Positions 6,349-11,590 of a stretch of DNA of 11,590 bases are shown one piece after another (position 1 is the stretch's first letter; each line of letters starts with the position of its first letter). The notes beneath the pieces were generated by a model. That model had not been told where the DNA came from, made no database searches, and worked only from the letters and a program-made list of their open reading frames with translations. The DNA is from JANNGZ01 sp031404155. GTDB lineage: Bacteria; Pseudomonadota; Gammaproteobacteria; Burkholderiales; Burkholderiaceae_C. Made by a program: the position numbers and the translations under genes. Location: contig JANNGZ010000347.1 in the NCBI GenBank assembly GCA_031404155.1, positions 1 to 11,590 of the forward strand, in the 5' to 3' direction.

Positions 6349-9249
6349 ATGGCTGTGACCACCGTCGCCCAGCTCGCCGCTGAACTGAACCGTCCGGCGA
6401 CGACGCTGCTCGAGCAACTCAACTCCGCAGGCGTCGCCAAGGCATCGACCGACGACGCCTTGTCCGAGGGCGACAAGGAGCGTCTGCTCAACTTCCTGCG
6501 CACCAGCCACGGCACCACCGCCGGCGCCGAGCGCAAGAAGATCACGCTCACCCGCAAGACCACCAGCGAGATCAAGCAGGCCGACGCCAGCGGCAAGGCA
6601 CGCACCATCGTTGTCGAGCACCGCAAGAAGCGCACCTTCATCAAACGCGACGAAGCGCCGGCGGTCGAAGAGGCGCCCACGCCTGCCGCGCCGGTGATCG
6701 ACGCAGCCGAACTCAACCGTCGTGAGCAAGAAGCCAACGCGCAGGCCGAGATGCTGCGCCGCCAGGAGGCCGAGCTCGCTCAGGCGCGCCGCGAACGCGA
6801 AGAACAGGATTCTCGCGAGCGTGAAGCCTCTGAGCTGCGCGCATCCGAAGCGGTTGAGCGCGCCAAGGCCGAAGCGGCTGCGGCCGCGGCTGCTCCGGCA
6901 GCCAAGGCCAAGAGCGCTGCCGCCGACAAGGCCGGTGCGGCAGCAGCGGTTGACGCCGCGGCCATCGCCGCGGCCGCCGCCACCGAAGCCGCCAAGGCAT
7001 CGGCCGCGGCTGCGGTGCCTGCCGAGCCGGCCAAGCCCGCGCTGCGGGTGGTCAAGGCCGCCGATGTCGAAGCGGCTGAAAAGCTGCGCGCGGGCGACCT
7101 CGAAAAGCGCCGCAAGGCCGCCGAGACCGAAGCGGCCGCGATCCGCGCGATGATGAACGCGCCGAAGAAGGTGCTCGTGGCCAAGAAGCCCGAGGAAGCC
7201 AAGCCGGCCGCCGAAAGCGCGATCAAGGGCACGATCCACAAAGCCAAGGGCGCACCTGGTGCCACCACCACCGCCGGTGTGGCCAAGCCCGGCGACAAGA
7301 AGTCGGTCAAGTCCGAAAAACTCTCCTCCAGCTGGGCCGATGACGCCGCCAAGAAACGCGCGCTCAAGACCCGGGGCGACGGCCCTGGCGGTGCCCGCCC
7401 GGGCTGGCGCGCGCCGCGTGGCGCGGGCCGCCGTGGTGAGCGCGGCGACAGCAACGGCAGTGGCAACGGCTTTGCCGCCGCCGCGGACAACGTGGTGCAG
7501 GAAGTGCACGTGCCCGAGACGATCAGCGTGGCCGACCTGGCGCACAAGATGAGCGTGAAGGCCGCCGAGGTGATCAAACAGCTGATGAAGCTGGGCCAGA
7601 TGGTCACCATCAACCAGCAGCTCGACCAGGAGACCGCGATGATCGTGGTCGAGGAGATGGGCCACAAGGCGCTGGCGGCCAAGCTCGACGACCCCGAGGC
7701 GTTCACCGAGGAAGAAGAAGCGGCGCAGTCGGCGCGGTCGCTGCCCCGCGCGCCGGTGGTCACCGTGATGGGCCACGTCGACCATGGCAAGACCTCGCTG
7801 CTCGACTACATCCGCACCAGCCGCGTGGCCGCCGGCGAAGCCGGTGGCATCACCCAGCATATCGGCGCCTACCATGTGCAGACGCCGCGCGGCATGATCA
7901 CCTTCCTCGACACCCCGGGCCACGCCGCGTTCACCGCGATGCGCGCCCGCGGCGCCAAGGCCACCGACATCGTGATCCTGGTGGTGGCGGCCGACGACGG
8001 CGTGATGCCGCAGACCAAAGAAGCGATCCACCATGCCAAGGCGGCCGGCGTGCCGATCGTCGTGGCGATGAACAAGATCGACAAGCCCGACGCCAACCCC
8101 GAGCGCGTGAAAAGCGAACTCGTGGCCGAGCAGGTGGTGCCCGAAGACTTCGGTGGCGACTCGCCATTTGTGGCCGTTTCGGCCAAGACCGGCCAGGGCA
8201 TCGACACCCTGCTCGAGCAGGTGCTCTTGCAGGCCGAGGTGCTGGAGCTCACCGCGCCCACCGAGGCGATGGCCAAAGGCCTGGTGATCGAAGCGCAGCT
8301 CGACAAGGGCCGCGGCCCGGTGGCCACGGTGCTGGTGCAAAGCGGCACCCTCAAGAAGGGCGACGTGGTGCTCGCCGGCAGCAGCTATGGCCGCGTGCGC
8401 GCCATGCTCGACGAGGACGGCAAGTCCATCGACGCTGCGGGCCCGTCGATCCCGGTCGAGATCCAGGGCCTGACCGAAGTGCCGCAGGCCGGCGACGAGT
8501 TCATGGTGCTCTCCGACGAGCGCCGTGCGCGCGAGATCGCCACCTTCCGCCAGGGCAAGTACCGCGACGTGAAGCTGGCCAAGCGCCAAGCCGCGAACCT
8601 CGAGAACATGATGGACCAGATGGGCGCCGGCGCGTCGCAGACGCTGTCGCTGATCATCAAGGCCGACGTGCAGGGCTCGCAGGAAGCCCTGGCTTCTTCG
8701 CTGCTCAAGCTCTCGACCGAGGAAGTCAAGGTGCAGGTGGTGCACGCCGCGGTGGGCGGCATCAGCGAGAGCGACGTCAACCTCGCGATCGCTTCCAAGG
8801 CGGTGATCATCGGCTTCAACACCCGCGCCGATGCCGGTGCGCGCAAGCTGGCCGAGAACAACGGCGTCGACCTGCGCTACTACAACATCATTTACGACGC
8901 GGTCGACGAGATCAAGGCGGCGATGAGCGGCATGCTGGCACCCGAGCAGCGCGAAGAGTTGCTCGGCACCGCCGAGATCCGCACCGTGTTCGTGGCCAGC
9001 AAGATCGGCACCGTGGCCGGTTGCATGGTCACCGCCGGCCAGGTCACCCGCAACGCACGCTTCCGCCTGCTGCGCGAGAACGTGGTGGTCTACACCGGTG
9101 AGGTGGAGTCGGTGAAACGCCTGAAGGACGATGTGCGCGAGGTCAAGGAAGGCTTCGAGTGCGGCATCAAGCTCAAGAACTACAACGACATCAAGGAAGG
9201 CGACCACTTGGAGTTCTTCGAAATCAAGGAAGTCGCCCGCACCCTCTGA
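6349..9249 (+). CDS. infB: Translation initiation factor IF-2
   Basis: A 966-residue IF2, the GTPase that brings fMet-tRNA to the 30S subunit and promotes 50S joining. Regions in order are an N-terminal IF2_N fold (about 1-52, VAQLAAELNRPATTLLEQL), an IF2-associated basic segment (about 60-100, ending KKRTFIKRDE), and a long charged and Ala-rich linker (about 105-380). A second IF2_N-like domain follows (about 384-445), then the G domain. The GTPase motifs are G1 GHVDHGKT (475-482), G3 DTPGH (521-525), G4 NKID (575-578) and G5 SAK (611-613). Domains II, III and the fMet-tRNA-binding C-terminal domain follow, ending FEIKEVARTL. It is longer than E. coli IF2 (890), mostly in the linker. The ATG has AAGGA (6337-6341) 7 nt upstream. 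A strong terminator follows 28 bp after the stop. Internal starts giving shorter isoforms, as known in E. coli, were not established. Confidence 0.98.
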   Translation: MAVTTVAQLAAELNRPATTLLEQLNSAGVAKASTDDALSEGDKERLLNFLRTSHGTTAGAERKKITLTRKTTSEIKQADASGKARTIVVEHRKKRTFIKRDEAPAVEEAPTPAAPVIDAAELNRREQEANAQAEMLRRQEAELAQARREREEQDSREREASELRASEAVERAKAEAAAAAAAPAAKAKSAAADKAGAAAAVDAAAIAAAAATEAAKASAAAAVPAEPAKPALRVVKAADVEAAEKLRAGDLEKRRKAAETEAAAIRAMMNAPKKVLVAKKPEEAKPAAESAIKGTIHKAKGAPGATTTAGVAKPGDKKSVKSEKLSSSWADDAAKKRALKTRGDGPGGARPGWRAPRGAGRRGERGDSNGSGNGFAAAADNVVQEVHVPETISVADLAHKMSVKAAEVIKQLMKLGQMVTINQQLDQETAMIVVEEMGHKALAAKLDDPEAFTEEEEAAQSARSLPRAPVVTVMGHVDHGKTSLLDYIRTSRVAAGEAGGITQHIGAYHVQTPRGMITFLDTPGHAAFTAMRARGAKATDIVILVVAADDGVMPQTKEAIHHAKAAGVPIVVAMNKIDKPDANPERVKSELVAEQVVPEDFGGDSPFVAVSAKTGQGIDTLLEQVLLQAEVLELTAPTEAMAKGLVIEAQLDKGRGPVATVLVQSGTLKKGDVVLAGSSYGRVRAMLDEDGKSIDAAGPSIPVEIQGLTEVPQAGDEFMVLSDERRAREIATFRQGKYRDVKLAKRQAANLENMMDQMGAGASQTLSLIIKADVQGSQEALASSLLKLSTEEVKVQVVHAAVGGISESDVNLAIASKAVIIGFNTRADAGARKLAENNGVDLRYYNIIYDAVDEIKAAMSGMLAPEQREELLGTAEIRTVFVASKIGTVAGCMVTAGQVTRNARFRLLRENVVVYTGEVESVKRLKDDVREVKEGFECGIKLKNYNDIKEGDHLEFFEIKEVARTL

Positions 9250-9277
9250 CGGGGACCTTGTTGCTGCCAGCGCAACG

Positions 9278-9308
9278 AAGCCCCGCCAGACCCGGCGGGG
9301 CTTTTTGT
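9278..9308 (+). terminator. Strong intrinsic terminator between infB and rbfA
   Basis: A perfect 10-bp stem (9278-9287 with 9294-9303, AAGCCCCGCC / GGCGGGGCTT) with a 6-nt AGACCC loop runs into CTTTTTGTTT. Stem and T-run are of textbook quality. It lies between the infB stop and the rbfA Shine-Dalgarno (AGGAG, 9313-9317), so it either ends most infB transcripts or sets the ratio of upstream to downstream gene expression by read-through. Confidence 0.88.
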
Positions 9309-9324
9309 TTGCAGGAGCCAGACC

Positions 9325-9687
9325 ATGAAACACAAACGCTCCATCCCCAACCGCAGCTTTCGCGTCGCCGACCAGATCCAGCGCGACCTGGGCGAGCTGA
9401 TCCGCGACCTGAAGGACCCGCGCGTGGGCCTGCTCACCGTGAACCTGGTCGAGGTCACGCCCGACTACGCCCACGCCAAGGTGTTCTTTTCGCTGCTGGT
9501 GGGCGACCCGGCCGAGTGCGAAACCGCGCTCAACGAAGCCGCGGGTTTCCTGCGCAACGGCCTCTTCAAGCGCCTGCAAATCCACACCGTGCCGACCCTG
9601 CATTTCCAGTTCGACCGCACCACGGAACGCGCGGCCGAGTTGAACGCGCTGATCGCCAAGGCCAACGCCACGCAGGCCAAAGACTGA
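9325..9687 (+). CDS. rbfA: 30S ribosome-binding factor RbfA
   Basis: A 120-residue single KH-like domain protein of the usual RbfA length. It binds the immature 30S subunit near the 5' end helix of 16S rRNA and acts late in maturation and in cold adaptation. Recognisable stretches are NRSFRVADQIQRDLGELI, the LKDPRVGLLTVNLVEVTPDYAHAKVF core (written here in two parts: LKDPRVGLLT and VTPDYAHAKVF), and AAGFLRNGLFKRLQIHTVPTL split across the A-x-G kink (AAG) and the following helix. It ends with a short polar tail ATQAKD. The ATG has AGGAG (9313-9317) 7 nt upstream. The terminator at 9278-9308 separates it from infB, so its transcription depends on read-through or an unrecognised promoter. Functionally it belongs with rimP: both serve 30S assembly. 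Confidence 0.97.
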   Translation: MKHKRSIPNRSFRVADQIQRDLGELIRDLKDPRVGLLTVNLVEVTPDYAHAKVFFSLLVGDPAECETALNEAAGFLRNGLFKRLQIHTVPTLHFQFDRTTERAAELNALIAKANATQAKD

Positions 9688-9696
9688 CATGCGACC

Positions 9697-9843
9697 ACCC
9701 CCGAAGCGGCTGCGCCGCTCCCCCTCAAGGGGGCCGAGGCCCGCGGCTCCAAGCCGACCCGCGTCGGCTTGGACGGGCCGAGGAATGGCCGCGTCTCGCG
9801 GACTTGCGGCCTGCAAGGCCCGCCAGCGACCTGGCATAGCCAG
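9697..9843 (+). repeat. Structured, repeat-like element in the rbfA-truB spacer
   Basis: The 230-bp gap holds a series of hairpins: AGCGGC-TGC-GCCGCT (9705-9719); CCCCC-TCAA-GGGGG (9720-9733); and a large one with a perfect 10-bp stem (9749-9758 with 9763-9772, loop CCGC) closed by an outer 6-bp GGCCCG/CGGGCC stem (9738-9743 with 9774-9779). A smaller CTGGC-ATA-GCCAG lies at 9831-9843. No convincing coding sequence or T-run terminator was seen. The CCCCCGAAGCGGCTGCGCCG start is of the kind I associate with dispersed intergenic repeats in Comamonadaceae genomes, but from one window the copy number is unknown. It could act as a transcript stabiliser, a weak terminator or a mobile palindromic repeat. 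Confidence 0.6.
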
Positions 9844-9917
9844 TTCCGCGGCAGTTGTTTGGCGCGACCTCGCGTCTTCCTCGCGGCGTGTGGTGCAGTG
9901 CGCGTTGGACCATTGAG

Positions 9918-10868
9918 ATGTCGACCGCAGGCTCGCCGCCACCCTCCCGTCAGCTAACTCCCCGCCGCGCACTGCACGGCGTGCTGCTGCTCGACAAGCC
10001 GGTGGGCCTGTCGAGCAACGATGCGCTGCAACGGGCCAAGCGCGCGCTGCGCGCGGAGAAGGCCGGCCACACCGGCACCCTGGACCCGCTCGCGTCGGGC
10101 CTGCTGCCGCTGTGTTTTGGCGCCGCCACCAAGTTCTCGCAGGTCAGCCTGGACGCCGACAAGGCCTACACCGCCACCTTGCGGCTGGGCCAGCGCACCA
10201 GCACCGGCGACGGCGAAGGCGAGGTGGTCGAAGAGCGCGAAGTGAAGCTCGGCCGCGCACAGATCGACGCCGCCTGTGCCCGCTTCAGCGGCGAGATCGA
10301 CCAACGCCCGCCGATGCACTCGGCGCTGAAGCATGAAGGCAAGGCGCTCTACGAATACGCGCGCGCGGGCATCGAAGTCGAACGAGAGGCGCGCCGGGTC
10401 AAGATCCATCGCATCCATGTTGTCCACTGGCAGGGCACGGAGCTCACCCTCGACGTGCTTTGCAGCAAGGGCACCTACATCCGCACCCTGGCCGAAGAAC
10501 TCGGCGCCGCGCTCGGCTGTGGCGCGCACCTCGCGGCGCTGCGGCGCACCGCGAGCGGGCCGCTGAAGCTGGCCGACGCGGTCAGCCTGGCCGACTTCGA
10601 GGCGATGCCGGAGGCCGCACGCGACCAGCATCTGCTGCCGCCGGACACGCTGCTCGCGGCCTGGCCCGAGATGCGCCTGCTCGCCGACGAGGCCGGGCGT
10701 TTCCTCACCGGCCTGCGCCGGCGTGTCCAGGCGCCCGATGCGGCACAGGTGCGCGTCTACGGCCCCGAACCCAAGGCCTTGCTCGGCGCGGCGCATATCA
10801 CCGCCGGCGAACTGATCCCTGACCGCTTGCTCAGCCCTGCCGAATTGCAGGGCCTGCTGGCGACCTGA
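9918..10868 (+). CDS. truB: tRNA pseudouridine(55) synthase TruB
   Basis: A 316-residue TruB, which converts U55 to pseudouridine in the T-loop of tRNAs and also acts as a tRNA-folding chaperone. Motif I is KAGHTGTLDPLASGLLPL, with the catalytic Asp at residue 56. Also visible are RPPMHSALKHEGKALYEYAR, the CSKGTYIRTLAEELG motif and LRRTASGPL. The segment after about residue 245 forms the C-terminal PUA-like region. The start is ATG 9918 because homologues begin shortly before HGVLLLDKPVGLSSND. The frame is open back to 9855, but those extra residues look like translated spacer. No proper Shine-Dalgarno is seen (only TTGAG next to the ATG), and the upstream spacer is highly folded, so translation may be modest. 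It is followed 8 bp later by typA. Confidence 0.96.
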   Translation: MSTAGSPPPSRQLTPRRALHGVLLLDKPVGLSSNDALQRAKRALRAEKAGHTGTLDPLASGLLPLCFGAATKFSQVSLDADKAYTATLRLGQRTSTGDGEGEVVEEREVKLGRAQIDAACARFSGEIDQRPPMHSALKHEGKALYEYARAGIEVEREARRVKIHRIHVVHWQGTELTLDVLCSKGTYIRTLAEELGAALGCGAHLAALRRTASGPLKLADAVSLADFEAMPEAARDQHLLPPDTLLAAWPEMRLLADEAGRFLTGLRRRVQAPDAAQVRVYGPEPKALLGAAHITAGELIPDRLLSPAELQGLLAT

Positions 10869-10876
10869 AAGAAACC

Positions 10877-11590
10877 ATGAACAAACAAATCCGCAACATC
10901 GCCATCATTGCCCACGTCGACCATGGCAAGACCACGCTGGTGGACCAGCTGCTGCGCCAGAGCGGCACCTTCCGCGAGAACCAGCAGGTGGCCGAGCGGG
11001 TGATGGACAGCAACGACCTCGAGCGCGAACGGGGCATCACCATCCTGGCCAAGAACTGCGCGGTGACCTGGAAAGGCACCCACGTCAATATCGTCGACAC
11101 CCCCGGCCACGCCGACTTCGGCGGCGAGGTGGAGCGGGTGCTGTCGATGGTCGACGGCGTCTTGTTGCTCGTCGATGCGGTGGAAGGCCCGATGCCACAA
11201 ACCCGCTTCGTCACGCGCAAAGCGCTCGCGCTCGGCTTGAAGCCTATCGTGGTGGTCAACAAGGTCGACCGCCCCGGTTCGCGGCCGGACTACGTGATCA
11301 ACGCCACCTTCGACCTCTTCGACAAGCTCGGCGCTACTGAGAGCCAGCTCGATTTTCCGGTGATCTTCGCCTCGGGCCTGAACGGGTGGGCCGCGCTGAA
11401 GCAGGGCGAGCTCGGCACCGACCTGGCGCCGCTGTTCGACGCGGTGCTCGAGCATGTGCCGCCGCACGAGGGTGAGGACGACGCGCCGCTGCAATTGCAG
11501 ATCTGCTCGCTCGACTACTCCAGCTACGTGGGCCGCATCGGCATCGGCCGCATCAACCAGGGCACGCTCAAGCCGCTGCAGGACGTGTTG
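10877..11590 (+). CDS. typA: Translational GTPase TypA/BipA, 3' end outside window
   Basis: The 238 visible N-terminal residues are the G domain and the start of domain II of BipA, a ribosome-associated GTPase of the EF-G/LepA group involved in 50S assembly and in stress and low-temperature growth. Motifs are G1 AHVDHGKT (12-19), the switch I region RERGITI (50-56), G3 DTPGH (74-78) and G4 NKVD (128-131). The segment VIFASGLNGWA matches the BipA G5 region, and QLQICSLDYSSYVGRIGIGRI starts domain II, read in two parts (QLQICSLDYS and YVGRIGIGRI). This set separates it from LepA and EF-G. It starts at ATG 10877, 8 bp after the truB stop, with only a weak purine-rich GAAAG upstream, so coupling to truB translation is likely. 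The frame stays open to the window edge. Confidence 0.95.
   Translation, partial: MNKQIRNIAIIAHVDHGKTTLVDQLLRQSGTFRENQQVAERVMDSNDLERERGITILAKNCAVTWKGTHVNIVDTPGHADFGGEVERVLSMVDGVLLLVDAVEGPMPQTRFVTRKALALGLKPIVVVNKVDRPGSRPDYVINATFDLFDKLGATESQLDFPVIFASGLNGWAALKQGELGTDLAPLFDAVLEHVPPHEGEDDAPLQLQICSLDYSSYVGRIGIGRINQGTLKPLQDVL

Noticed and set aside
9689..9916. Short + strand open frames (75 and 62 codons) in the rbfA-truB spacer
   Set aside because: Arg/Pro/Ala-rich translations of palindromic GC-rich sequence, with no ribosome site or domain.
6247..9972. A 1241-codon open frame on the minus strand across infB and rbfA
   Set aside because: It is antisense to two certain genes, has a His/Gly/Arg/Leu-rich composition typical of GC-rich antisense frames, and shows no recognisable domain. 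Extreme third-position GC suppresses stops in this frame.
1..11590. Search for a novel defence, mobile or CRISPR system
   Set aside because: Apart from short spacers, the window is filled with conserved core genes. No direct-repeat array, transposase, integrase, toxin-antitoxin pair or unknown gene cassette was seen.

Overview
The window looks like a chromosomal segment of a GC-rich betaproteobacterium, order Burkholderiales (Comamonadaceae or the Leptothrix/Rubrivivax/Roseateles group). The reasons are the very high GC with strong third-position GC bias, the gene order rimP-nusA-infB-rbfA-truB-typA, and protein sequences that read as close betaproteobacterial homologues. This placement is inference; no 16S or other formal marker is present. 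Almost everything is conserved core biology. No phage, transposon, CRISPR or defence genes were seen.

Left part (1-3954). A membrane pair is transcribed leftwards: an NfeD-like protein (260-697) followed by an SPFH/stomatin-family protein that runs off the left edge (1-227). Divergent to them is a large PLP-dependent ornithine/lysine/arginine decarboxylase (815-3076). The 117-bp gap between nfeD and the decarboxylase contains a perfect 9-bp inverted repeat. The decarboxylase converges on fabI (3157-3954, minus strand), the NADH-type enoyl-ACP reductase of fatty acid synthesis. A GC-rich hairpin lies in the 80 bp between their stops.

Right part (4022-11590). This is the transcription/translation operon: rimP (30S maturation), nusA (transcription elongation and termination factor), infB (IF2), rbfA (30S maturation), truB (tRNA psi55 synthase) and typA/bipA (ribosome-associated GTPase, cut by the right edge). 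A good sigma70-type promoter (4022-4050) is followed about 25 nt after the likely start by a hairpin and eight Ts in the + orientation, ahead of the first gene. That is the layout of a transcription attenuator, at the head of an operon that encodes NusA, itself a termination factor. A second, very strong intrinsic terminator sits inside the operon between infB and rbfA. A C-rich, G-poor spacer separates nusA from infB. A 230-bp highly structured, repeat-like spacer separates rbfA from truB.

The main anomalies are the missing ATG for rimP (the only nearby ATG is out of frame), the probable attenuator in front of it, and the folded element before truB. Non-coding stretches are all under 300 bp; the largest are 3955-4176 and 9688-9917, and both are described.
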